Part shown: in pieces, positions 1 to 5,968 of the stretch
Position numbering within the stretch: position 1 is the stretch's first letter
Layout: every line of letters starts with the position of its first letter
Assembly (NCBI GenBank): GCA_013152615.1
Contig: JAADGA010000026.1
Span: 1-12,579 of the forward strand
Direction of reading: 5' to 3'
DNA: 12,579 nucleotides
Source: Alphaproteobacteria bacterium
GTDB lineage: Bacteria; Pseudomonadota; Alphaproteobacteria; Sphingomonadales; Emcibacteraceae
The notes under the pieces: model-generated
Seen by the model: the letters and a program-made list of their open reading frames with translations, nothing else
Database searches by the model: none
What the model was told of the DNA's origin: nothing
Program-made: the position numbers and the translations under genes

Positions 1-1131
1 AAAGCAGAGGCGATATCCGCGCGGGAAGAAGCTGTCAAAAATAGCCGGGCCAAAACAAAATTCCTTGCCGCCGCCAGCCATGACTTGCGCCAGCCCCTTA
101 ATGCCATGGGTTTTTTTATCGAAGCCCTGCAACAGGAACAGGATCCCGCCGAGGGCCACAAACTGGTCGATAAAATTAATGCATCCGCCACATCGCTCCG
201 GGATCTGCTCAACGCCCTGCTGGATATTTCGCGTATCGAGTCCGGTATTCTGCACCCCGAATGGGAAAATTTCCCCATTGACCGCCTCCTCGGTCATATC
301 GCCGATGACTATAAACTGGTGTTCGCAGAGAAAAATATTGATTTCAGCTATGTCCCGAGTTCGGCCTGGGTCAAAAGCGACAGTCCGATGCTGGAGCGTA
401 TGGTGCGCAATATTATCGAGAACGCCCTGCAGCATTCCGCCCGCGCCAAAATCCTGCTCGGCTGTCGGCTGCGGGGCGAAATGGTCTCCATCGAGATCCG
501 GGATCAGGGGCCGGGCATCCCGTTACCCATGCAGGAAAAAATCTTCGAGGAATTCTATCAGATCGACAACCCGGAACGGGACCGGCGCAAGGGCCTCGGC
601 CTTGGTCTCGCCGTGGTCAGTGGTCTGTCCCGAGAACTCGGCCATGATATCAATATCTGGTCCGAACCCGGCAAGGGCGTCTGTTTCAAAATTCTGGTAC
701 CGGGAGCAACGGAAGAAATTATCCTGCCCGGAGAAGAAATTCAGGCCGACAGGACGCCGCCCCCGAATGTCACTATTCTGATAGTGGATGATGATCCGGC
801 CTCTCTGGACGCCATGGCCCGGATGTGCTGCCGGTGGGATTATGATGTGCTGGCTGCGGGCAGTCTTGACCAGGCTCTCGACCTGATTGACGCCGACAGG
901 CGGCCGGATGTCATCATCACCGACCACCGCCTGCAAAAAGGCTTGACCGGCAGCGAAGCCATCGACCGGATCAGGCGCAGGATACATAATGACTGCCCGG
1001 CCATCATTGTCACCGGCGACACCGCCCCTGAACGGCTCAGCGATGCACAGAAAGCCGGCTTTCCCCTGCTTCACAAACCCGTCTTACCCGCCCGTTTAAG
1101 GGCGACGCTCCAGAATATTACCCCGGACTGA
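1..1131 (+). CDS. Hybrid sensor histidine kinase/response regulator, 3' part
   Basis: The reading frame is open from base 1, so the start and the sensor part lie outside the window; 376 codons remain. A dimerisation/H-box motif (FLAAASHDLRQPLNAM) puts the phospho-accepting His at window codon 27, after a helical KAEAISAREEA linker. The HATPase domain follows, with an N-box (RNIIENALQH, about codons 136-145), G1 (DQGPG, about 168-172) and G2 (GLGLGL, about 198-203). A receiver domain begins near codon 258 (ILIVDDDPAS), with the likely phospho-acceptor Asp at codon 308 (IITDHRL), Thr 338 and Lys 359 (HKP). The AAASHDLRQPL H-box is typical of PAS-containing hybrid kinases of the NahK type. Phosphorelay from His to the attached receiver and then to an external partner is inferred. 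The sensed signal cannot be seen. It ends with TGA at 1129-1131, and no partner regulator is in the window. Confidence 0.93.
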   Translation, partial: KAEAISAREEAVKNSRAKTKFLAAASHDLRQPLNAMGFFIEALQQEQDPAEGHKLVDKINASATSLRDLLNALLDISRIESGILHPEWENFPIDRLLGHIADDYKLVFAEKNIDFSYVPSSAWVKSDSPMLERMVRNIIENALQHSARAKILLGCRLRGEMVSIEIRDQGPGIPLPMQEKIFEEFYQIDNPERDRRKGLGLGLAVVSGLSRELGHDINIWSEPGKGVCFKILVPGATEEIILPGEEIQADRTPPPNVTILIVDDDPASLDAMARMCCRWDYDVLAAGSLDQALDLIDADRRPDVIITDHRLQKGLTGSEAIDRIRRRIHNDCPAIIVTGDTAPERLSDAQKAGFPLLHKPVLPARLRATLQNITPD

Positions 1132-1161
1132 CGGAATTTTTTACAGTTTTAACATCCGGGG
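1121..1161 (+). terminator. Possible terminator-like inverted repeat after the kinase gene
   Basis: CCCCGGA (1121-1127) and TCCGGGG (1155-1161) are perfect 7-base arms that span the kinase stop codon and are followed by CATTTTAG. The 27-base loop and short T-run make it a poor intrinsic terminator, so the role is tentative. Confidence 0.25.
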
Positions 1162-1228
1162 CATTTTAGTTAACATATTGACTTTAAATGTATTTATATT
1201 AAACACCGACCATATTCACGCTAATTTA

Positions 1229-1240
1229 GGGGATATCCCC
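1229..1240. promoter_or_regulatory. Perfect 12-base palindrome, candidate activator site
   Basis: GGGGATATCCCC is a perfect palindrome about 100 bases upstream of the sigma-54 promoter at 1342-1358. Enhancer-binding activators of sigma-54 usually bind dyads 80-150 bases upstream of the start, so the position fits. It is a single copy, and the binding protein is unknown. Confidence 0.35.
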
Positions 1241-1341
1241 CAGATCAAACCTTTACACATTAAGCATTTTCTTCGACTTAATCCTGATTCCCGCCTGAAA
1301 AAAACGTAAAGAACCGCAGAAAACCGCCATAACTCAGGGGC

Positions 1342-1358
1342 TGGCATGATAGTTGCTT
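1342..1358 (+). promoter_or_regulatory. Sigma-54 (RpoN) -24/-12 promoter
   Basis: TGGCATGATAGTTGCTT matches the RpoN consensus TGGCAC-N5-TTGCW closely. The GG (1343-1344) and GC (1355-1356) doublets are separated by exactly 10 bases, as required. The expected transcription start is near 1367, leaving a leader of about 30 bases before the ATG at 1399. Sigma-54 promoters are known in front of genes for exosortase-sorted PEP-CTERM proteins in PrsK/PrsR systems, which fits the tail found at 3030-3122. An enhancer-binding activator is required but none is encoded here. Confidence 0.75.
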
Positions 1359-1398
1359 GTCATATTGTATCGGACAAAAAAATACTCAGGGCACACTC

Positions 1399-3054
1399 AT
1401 GAAATATAAATTAATCCATTTTATTATCATCGGCAGTATCGGTTTTTCGACAGCGATTGCCGTTTCCGTATCACCATCATCCGCCGGGGTCATGCGATAT
1501 AACGCCTATTTCACAAAGAAACAGGGGATGTGGGGCAATAACCGGATCGCAAATATCAGCCAGAATTCGCCGATATTCTCCCTACTCAAACCACGCTTCT
1601 TCAACCAAAGCGTAGGCTCCATTAAAAATGTAACGGTAAAGGTGCCGGTTAAGGGCAATGTTAATCTCGGTTCCTATGGTGCCAGAGTTTCCGCAAGAAT
1701 GGGGGTTAATCTTGGCATTGGTCTCAACAGCAGCTTCACGGGCGGCACCGTGGATACCCGCTATCCGGTTCAGTTCAGTATTGATATCCCCGACCTTACC
1801 AACGCCCGGGTCGGTGACAAGGTCACGATCAGGACCTCTTATAAAATCCTTCCTGGCAGCAATATTTCCAGCAAGATCGGCGAGGCAACCCTGAGCCTCA
1901 ACGCCAAGATGAATATATCCGGCAATGTTTCGACAACCACCTGCCTTAGAACATGCAACAGCAAGAGCTATTATAATATCAATGAGAACCGGACAACCAC
2001 ACTGTTTAAAGCTAAAAACTCGAACCTGAAGCTCAATCTCAGCATAGCCGATATGAGGAGGGGCGTGGCACCGCTTGCCGACGCCATCGCCAGTGGCGCT
2101 CTGAGCCTTGCCGGGATCAATAAAGTGGTGAATACCCCCAGTCAATTAGCGGCATTTTTGCCGTCTTTGGGGTTTAAGAATCTGGCTTTTGAAGCCCCGT
2201 CCCTGACCACCAACGGCTCAACTATCAATGGGGCCGGACTATTGGGTTCGTCCAATTCCCAGAATATATTAGGTCTCGACTGGAGCCTGACCAAGCTCGC
2301 GACCTCCATGGCCTGTCCGTTCAAATTCTGTCCGACCTTAAGTGGGGGATACGCATCCGGTACCTCACCATTTGGCTATAATCTTTTTAAGGATACGGAA
2401 AAATTCAGCGTGGGCCTGAAACAGAAATTCGGCTTCGTGGCTAACACACCGTCAATCCTGCTCAAATTTGGTAATGGCAGTAGTCAGATTATTAAAGCCG
2501 GTGACGCCCTCACCGTGACCCTAGGCAAGGATGGTCTTAATTTACGGCCAACCTTTTTGCTTGGTGGCAAGACCAGCAATTTGACCAACCTGACTTTTGG
2601 ACGGGGTATTGACTGGTCTTCTATGGCCCTATGGGCAAAATTCAGCCATGCCAATATAGCCATTCCCTATACGAAGTGGGTCTCCAGATTTGTTAACGAG
2701 ACTTATAACAAGGTTGTATCCGGTTGGGGCTTTGTCACCTGTCCCTTTCATGGACGCTGGTGGTGGAACAGCAAATGCTGGAAAAAGGCAAGTCGGCGCG
2801 TGGATCGTGGGGGCAACAAATCATTTTCCTTTTCCGCCGCCATCCCGGGTTTTAATGTTGGTTCTTCAAATCCCTTATATAGAGGGTCCGCCTATGACGT
2901 AAATGATCTGTCGGTTTTCAACAGGAGCTGGGAGACTAATTTTCAGTCTCTGTCCGGCAAAACCCTCAAGGTCGCTCTGGGCAGCCCAGCCGTATTTCCG
3001 CTCTGGCAAGTGCGCAACCGCAGACTGCGGTTAACGCCCCCGCCACCGGCCTGA
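1399..3054 (+). CDS. Secreted exosortase-type (PEP-CTERM-like) protein, frameshifted at its 3' end
   Basis: 551 residues from ATG 1399, chosen because an AGGG Shine-Dalgarno (1388-1391) sits 7 bases upstream. The TTG at 1357 lies inside the -12 promoter element and cannot be transcribed. The N-terminus (MKYKLIHFIIIGSIGFSTAI, ending near PSSAG) is a signal peptide, so the product is exported. The mature part is rich in Ser, Asn and Gly, has beta-type alternation and no recognised enzyme motif. It has three cysteine pairs: C182/C186, C306/C311 and C448/C460. The last residues in this frame (QVRNRRLRLTPPPPA) look unnatural. A PEP-CTERM-like tail is open in the -1 frame immediately after, so a one-base indel around 2940-3029 (most simply in TTT 2995-2997) probably truncated the gene; the restored product would be about 575 residues. 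I do not recognise the family of the mature domain. It is read from a sigma-54 promoter. Confidence 0.8.
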   Translation: MKYKLIHFIIIGSIGFSTAIAVSVSPSSAGVMRYNAYFTKKQGMWGNNRIANISQNSPIFSLLKPRFFNQSVGSIKNVTVKVPVKGNVNLGSYGARVSARMGVNLGIGLNSSFTGGTVDTRYPVQFSIDIPDLTNARVGDKVTIRTSYKILPGSNISSKIGEATLSLNAKMNISGNVSTTTCLRTCNSKSYYNINENRTTTLFKAKNSNLKLNLSIADMRRGVAPLADAIASGALSLAGINKVVNTPSQLAAFLPSLGFKNLAFEAPSLTTNGSTINGAGLLGSSNSQNILGLDWSLTKLATSMACPFKFCPTLSGGYASGTSPFGYNLFKDTEKFSVGLKQKFGFVANTPSILLKFGNGSSQIIKAGDALTVTLGKDGLNLRPTFLLGGKTSNLTNLTFGRGIDWSSMALWAKFSHANIAIPYTKWVSRFVNETYNKVVSGWGFVTCPFHGRWWWNSKCWKKASRRVDRGGNKSFSFSAAIPGFNVGSSNPLYRGSAYDVNDLSVFNRSWETNFQSLSGKTLKVALGSPAVFPLWQVRNRRLRLTPPPPA

Positions 3055-3125
3055 TGTTTATGGCTGCCTACGGATTATTTTTCTACCGCCGCCGTCGCCG
3101 GTTCGCTGAAAAACCCGAAAAGTGA
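2997..3125 (+). pseudogene. Out-of-frame PEP-CTERM-like sorting tail of the preceding gene
   Basis: In the frame starting at 2997 the codons read SALASAQPQTA, then VNAPAT (3030-3047), a hydrophobic stretch GLMFMAAYGLFFY, five Arg (3087-3101), FAEKPEK and TGA (3123-3125). The order of short V-x-x-P-A motif, single membrane helix and basic cluster is the architecture of PEP-CTERM signals recognised by exosortase (EpsH/XrtA-type). The frame has a TAA at 2937-2939, so it can only be joined to the upstream gene between 2940 and 3029. There is no start codon with a ribosome site of its own. No canonical slippery heptamer is seen in the joining interval, which argues against programmed frameshifting. 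Confidence 0.72.
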
Positions 3126-3161
3126 TTGCACCGCGATCCGGCGCTGTTGGCAGGGTGACGA

Positions 3162-3677
3162 TTACGCGTCCGGATGCGGCCCCGATGCCAGCCACGAAAA
3201 TCTGCCAAGTTTTGACGTCAACCATTTATCCAGTCCGCAATAAAGCCCGGCGTGGGAAAAAAACAACAATGCGAAAACAATGGCATATATGATCGAAGCC
3301 CCAATATCGGTCGATCCGGCGACATAGGGTCCGCCCAGCCCTTCGGCTGTCGACCAGATGACCAGCGCCAGCAAGCCGCCGCCAATATAGGCAAGATTGG
3401 AAAATATCCCCAGCAACAGTGCGAGCGCCAGACCGGTCTCGGCGGCAGCGATGAAATAGGCGAAAACGGTCGGATCGACCTTGACAATATCAATCCAGAA
3501 ACTGATCCATTCCTTGACCAGAAATGGCTGGCCGTCGCGCCCGCTGACCAGATAACTGACCAAATCATTGATGAAAGAAGGCCGCCATTTAAACTGCGCG
3601 TCAATCGCCCACACCACGCCAAACAGGATTCGGCATATCCCGATCCCGTTTGCCCGCCATTTCCTCAGTCTTACCAT
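3162..3677 (-). CDS. DoxD/DoxX-family membrane protein
   Basis: 171 residues. The ATG at 3677 is chosen because AAAGGG lies 7 bases upstream and the membrane-protein sequence begins there; the frame stays open further upstream but only across the neighbouring gene. There are four hydrophobic segments (about residues 12-27, 68-91, 95-110 and 127-146). The EGLGGPYVAGSTDIGA stretch (about 112-127) resembles the GGPYG-x-GTDIG region of DoxD-like proteins, the small subunit of thiosulfate:quinone oxidoreductase, within the wider DoxX superfamily. A role in quinone-linked thiosulfate or sulfide chemistry is inferred from family and neighbours; many DoxX proteins have no proven function. It is the last gene of a minus-strand cluster with a DsbA-fold protein and a rhodanese, 49 bases after the former. 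It converges on the secreted-protein gene, with 36 bases between the tail stop and this stop. Confidence 0.82.
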   Translation of the reverse strand: MVRLRKWRANGIGICRILFGVVWAIDAQFKWRPSFINDLVSYLVSGRDGQPFLVKEWISFWIDIVKVDPTVFAYFIAAAETGLALALLLGIFSNLAYIGGGLLALVIWSTAEGLGGPYVAGSTDIGASIIYAIVFALLFFSHAGLYCGLDKWLTSKLGRFSWLASGPHPDA

Positions 3678-3726
3678 AAACTGACCCTTTCCTGCCTTAT
3701 AGTGTAAGATAATCCCCAACCGGCGA

Positions 3727-4386
3727 TCAGCACCAACTGGCTTCATAAGCGGGATGCTCGGTGATCTCCCGGATATTGGCGTCCAGAATCCGGTAACCGA
3801 CATTACCGGATAAAGTCTGGCGGCCATTATTCATCACCCATGACGGACTGCCCTTAAGACCTTTTTCCCGGGCAGTCTGATAATCCCGCAACAGCGCCGC
3901 CATCGCGGTACCGTTATCAAGATGAGCGGATAATTTATCGGGACTGAGGCCGTCTTGCTCTGCCAGCGACAACAAAATATCCAACCGGGCAATATCCTGA
4001 GTATCAACAAAAAAGCTTTTGCGGATGGTGGTGGCAAAGGATAAGGCGGTCTGTGCCGAAAAGGCCAGTTCCACGGCCTTTAGCACCCTGTGGGCCGTGG
4101 CCGAGGTCGCCGGTCGCGCCTGCTGCCAGATGGTTGCGCTGACCGGCGCATTGTCATAGGGGGATGATGAGTCAAGAACATGTTTGCCAAAACCGTTATA
4201 GCCCCCGCGATCCTGCCACTGTTTGCCAATACGGGTCGCGGTATCACCAAAAATATCGAGCCAGTGAGGCCGCAGATCGATTTTATTCCCCCACTGATCT
4301 TCGAGTTCATCATTGCGGCGCTGGGCAATCCATGCCCACACACATAATATATCCGTATAATAATCAATCACCAACGGGGATTTCAT
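3727..4386 (-). CDS. DsbA-family (FrnE/HCCA-isomerase-like) thioredoxin-fold protein with degenerate active site
   Basis: 219 residues. The N-terminal strand (VIDYYTDILCVWAW) matches the DsbA/FrnE start, where D-x-x-CPWC is usual. Only the first Cys (C15) is kept, and the second position is Ala18. The cis-proline loop is present (KGSPSWVMNNGR, P181), and the helical insert between the two halves has the length usual for DSBA-like domains. The last residue is Cys219. No signal peptide is seen, so a cytoplasmic location is likely. With one Cys it could act in mono-thiol, glutathione- or thiol-adduct chemistry, as in 2-hydroxychromene-2-carboxylate isomerases and glutathione transferase kappa, rather than as a disulfide oxidase; this is inference. 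The start codon overlaps the rhodanese stop by four bases (ATGA), with AAGGGAG at 4394-4400 serving as ribosome site, so the two are translationally coupled. Confidence 0.87.
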   Translation of the reverse strand: MKSPLVIDYYTDILCVWAWIAQRRNDELEDQWGNKIDLRPHWLDIFGDTATRIGKQWQDRGGYNGFGKHVLDSSSPYDNAPVSATIWQQARPATSATAHRVLKAVELAFSAQTALSFATTIRKSFFVDTQDIARLDILLSLAEQDGLSPDKLSAHLDNGTAMAALLRDYQTAREKGLKGSPSWVMNNGRQTLSGNVGYRILDANIREITEHPAYEASWC

Positions 4387-4742
4387 GATAATGCTCCCTT
4401 ATTCCGGGCGTGAAAAATTTCGTCAAGCGCACAGGAGATAGCCGTAACCCTTGAATAGCCAAGCCGCTGCAACTGTTCCGCCGCCAGCGTTGCCCGAACC
4501 CCGGTCGCACAGTGGATGAAGATCGGCGTATCGGCCTCAAGCCCAAGGGCCGATATTTTCATTTCCAGCAGTCCGCGCGGAATATTCAGCGAACCGTCAA
4601 CCGGCTTGTCCGCGACCTCATCAGCCTCGCGCACGTCTATGACCAGGCCGTCAAGCTGCCGACATTCCCGGTAAGCCGTGATCGCATCGATGCGCCGAAT
4701 ATTTCCGCTTATCTGTTCAATCAGCTCCGGAACAGTCAACAT
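4383..4742 (-). CDS. Single-domain rhodanese-like sulfurtransferase
   Basis: 119 residues, the usual size of a one-domain rhodanese. The fold markers are LVIDVREADEV (about 33-43), LNIPRGLLE (about 52-60), and the active-site loop HCATGVRA with the persulfide-forming Cys78 and Arg83. LGYSRVTAISCALDEI follows as the C-terminal helix region, with a second Cys at 104. It would carry sulfane sulfur as a Cys persulfide and pass it to a thiol acceptor; the physiological donor is unknown. The start is supported by AGGAG at 4751-4755, 8 bases upstream. It is the first gene of the cluster rhodanese, DsbA-fold, DoxD, and is divergent from merT across 191 bases. Rhodanese next to DoxD points to thiosulfate, polysulfide or persulfide handling. 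Confidence 0.9.
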   Translation of the reverse strand: MLTVPELIEQISGNIRRIDAITAYRECRQLDGLVIDVREADEVADKPVDGSLNIPRGLLEMKISALGLEADTPIFIHCATGVRATLAAEQLQRLGYSRVTAISCALDEIFHARNKGALS

Positions 4743-4868
4743 TTATCTCTCTCCTGAAAAATTTTTATATGGGGGTGGCAAGCGTACAGTATCCGCCGGA
4801 TTATGCAAATAATTTTGATATCAGGTTGATGACAGAATCACTTTTCTGCCAAAGCATATAAATAGCGC

Positions 4869-4899
4869 TTGAGTCTATAGTTACTACAGGGTTTATGGT
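4869..4899 (+). promoter_or_regulatory. MerR-type metal-responsive promoter/operator for merTP
   Basis: A -35 box TTGAGT (4869-4874) and a -10 box TATGGT (4894-4899) are separated by 19 bases, longer than the usual 17. The spacer holds the dyad CTATAGTTACTACAG (4875-4889), which is symmetric about 4882 except for one mismatched pair. An over-long spacer filled by a dyad is the hallmark of promoters twisted open by MerR-family activators. The sequence resembles PbrR/CadR/MerR-type operators. The merT ATG is 35 bases downstream. No merR-family gene is adjacent, so the regulator is encoded elsewhere. Confidence 0.75.
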
Positions 4900-4933
4900 G
4901 AAAACAGAATAAGAATATCAGGAGCGATCAGCC

Positions 4934-5314
4934 ATGAATGTCACGGAAACGCCGGCTATTACGGCCCCCCCGGCGCAGGGGCGCCTCGCCGCCACGGGAA
5001 GCATCTTTGGCGCGCTTTTAACCTCCAGCTGCTGTATTGTCCCGCTGGTTTTATTAACCCTTGGCGTCAGTGGCGCATGGATTGGCACCCTTACCGCGCT
5101 GGAGCCTTATAAACCCTATTTCATTGCGATCACGCTGAGCTTTCTCGCCCTCGGCTTCTGGCAGGTCTATGTCAAACCGCGGAAAGCCTGCGACCCGGAG
5201 TCTTATTGTGCCAGTGCAAAATCCCGCTGGATCGTCAAGACCGCTTTATGGCTGTCAACAGTGCTGATCATTCTGGCTGCGACCCTCGGATTATGGGCGC
5301 CGTATTTTTATTAG
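4934..5314 (+). CDS. merT: Mercuric ion transport protein MerT
   Basis: 126 residues, close to the usual MerT length of about 116. Three membrane helices are visible (about 21-49, 62-80 and 99-121). The vicinal cysteine pair that takes Hg(II) from MerP is in the first helix (SSCCIVPL, C33/C34). The second pair expected on the cytoplasmic loop is C86 and C92 (KACDPESYC). The protein would carry Hg(II) across the inner membrane for a cytoplasmic reductase. AGGAG at 4920-4924 lies 9 bases before the ATG, and the gene is read from the MerR-type promoter just upstream. merP follows after 10 bases. No merA reductase is in the window, so detoxification would depend on a gene elsewhere. Confidence 0.93.
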   Translation: MNVTETPAITAPPAQGRLAATGSIFGALLTSSCCIVPLVLLTLGVSGAWIGTLTALEPYKPYFIAITLSFLALGFWQVYVKPRKACDPESYCASAKSRWIVKTALWLSTVLIILAATLGLWAPYFY

Positions 5315-5324
5315 GAGAATAGAG

Positions 5325-5660
5325 ATGAAACGCATCGTGACAATCATGTTAACCGTTTTCGCGTTGGCACTGGCCACAGTCGCCCCATCCTTTGGTGCGA
5401 CCGGAACCCCTGTGGCACCGGCAAAAACAAATATGCGGACCCTTGGCTTTGCCATTGAAAATATGACCTGTGCCTTATGTCCGATTACTGTGCGCAAGGC
5501 GATGAAGAAGGTTAAAGGGGTCAAAAAGGTCAAGGTTGATTTCAAGACGAAAACCGCAACAGTCACCTTTGACCCGGCAGAAACAACGGCAACAGCCATC
5601 GCGGCGGCCTCTGCCAGTGCCGGCTATCCCGCCAAAGCCATTGAGGTTAAAACTCAGTAA
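5325..5660 (+). CDS. merP: Periplasmic mercury-binding protein MerP
   Basis: 111 residues. A signal peptide covers about residues 1-24 (hydrophobic FALALATVA, cut near SFG-A). The mature part is one heavy-metal-associated (HMA) domain with the metal site NMTCALCPITV (C49/C52). The CPITV following the second Cys is characteristic of MerP, as opposed to copper chaperones. The lysine-rich helix and VDFKTKTATVTFDPAE strand complete the ferredoxin-like fold. A linker of about 18 residues (TGTPVAPAKTNMR) separates signal peptide and domain, longer than in the classic MerP. It binds Hg(II) in the periplasm and passes it to MerT. AGGAGA at 5313-5318, overlapping the merT stop, gives the ribosome site. 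Its last 14 bases overlap a small antisense-strand ORF. Confidence 0.93.
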   Translation: MKRIVTIMLTVFALALATVAPSFGATGTPVAPAKTNMRTLGFAIENMTCALCPITVRKAMKKVKGVKKVKVDFKTKTATVTFDPAETTATAIAAASASAGYPAKAIEVKTQ

Positions 5661-5778
5661 TCAGGAAATCAAACATACTGTTCATTAAAAACAAAAAGAA
5701 ACCACCTGTCAGAACACCGATCAGGAGTGCTTTAAAGAATTGTTTTAGAACATCTGTCCGCAAGATGCGATATTGCAT
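5647..5778 (-). CDS. Small single-helix membrane protein, 43 residues
   Basis: A short ORF from ATG 5778 to TAA at 5647-5649. AAGGAG (5784-5789 on the minus strand) lies 5 bases before the ATG, one of the best ribosome sites in the window. The product starts with a basic, polar segment (MQYRILRTDVLKQFF), followed by a hydrophobic helix (ALLIGVLTGGFFLFLMNSMF) and a short acidic end (DFLITEF), a plausible small inner-membrane protein with the N-terminus inside. Its 3' end overlaps the last 14 bases of merP on the other strand. It lies upstream of nothing on its own strand except rodA's far end, and its promoter is not clear. I do not recognise a family, and no function is proposed. Confidence 0.62.
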   Translation of the reverse strand: MQYRILRTDVLKQFFKALLIGVLTGGFFLFLMNSMFDFLITEF

Positions 5779-5807
5779 TTCTTCTCCTTGCCCACGTCAA
5801 CCTGTAA

Positions 5808-5829
5808 ACCCGTTTTGGGTCTTTTTTTT
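5808..5829 (+). terminator. Possible intrinsic terminator of merTP
   Basis: ACCC (5808-5811), loop GTTTT, GGGT (5817-5820), then C and eight T (5822-5829). The T-run is good but the stem is only four pairs, so termination strength is uncertain. It lies about 150 bases after the merP stop. Confidence 0.35.
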
Positions 5830-5914
5830 CAGCAGAAACCGATGACATCTTACCTGTGCCGAGTCTGCTTTATTGTTGGCCATATACTAATATATTTTGG
5901 CCGGTAAAGCAACT

Positions 5915-5953
5915 GTTCAGCATGCCGGATCGGGCTTTGTCGGCCTGCTGAAC
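5915..5953. terminator. Hairpin at the end of the rod-shape operon
   Basis: GTTCAGCA (5915-5922) and TGCTGAAC (5946-5953) form a perfect 8-pair stem. After one mismatch it continues with GCCG/CGGC, giving twelve pairs in all. It sits 16 bases past the rodA stop and is likely the transcript end or an RNA-stabilising structure. No T-run follows on either strand, so it is not a standard intrinsic terminator. Confidence 0.5.
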
Positions 5954-5968
5954 CCTAAAACCATATCA

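Noticed and set aside
65..781. Long plus-strand ORF of 238 codons over the kinase
   Set aside because: It is in a different frame from the kinase with its clear H, N, G and receiver motifs; its product has no recognisable motif.
523..1074. Minus-strand ORF of 183 codons
   Set aside because: Shadow of the kinase HATPase and receiver domains; no ribosome site or family signature.
1178..1200. TTGACT with a downstream TATATT as a sigma-70 promoter
   Set aside because: The spacer is only 11 bases.
1357..1398. TTG start 14 codons upstream of the secreted protein
   Set aside because: It lies within the -12 element and upstream of the predicted transcription start; the added residues would spoil the signal peptide.
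2940..3029. Programmed -1 frameshift site
   Set aside because: No X-XXY-YYZ heptamer in the zero frame and no obvious downstream pseudoknot, so an indel is the simpler reading.
3054..3125. Separate small gene starting at ATG 3054 (TGATG overlap)
   Set aside because: It has no ribosome site of its own and contains only the membrane and Arg part of the sorting tail, so a frameshifted end of the upstream gene explains it better.
3678..3827. Longer N-terminus for the DoxD-like protein
   Set aside because: It would overlap the DsbA-fold gene, and AAAGGG stands just before the ATG at 3677.
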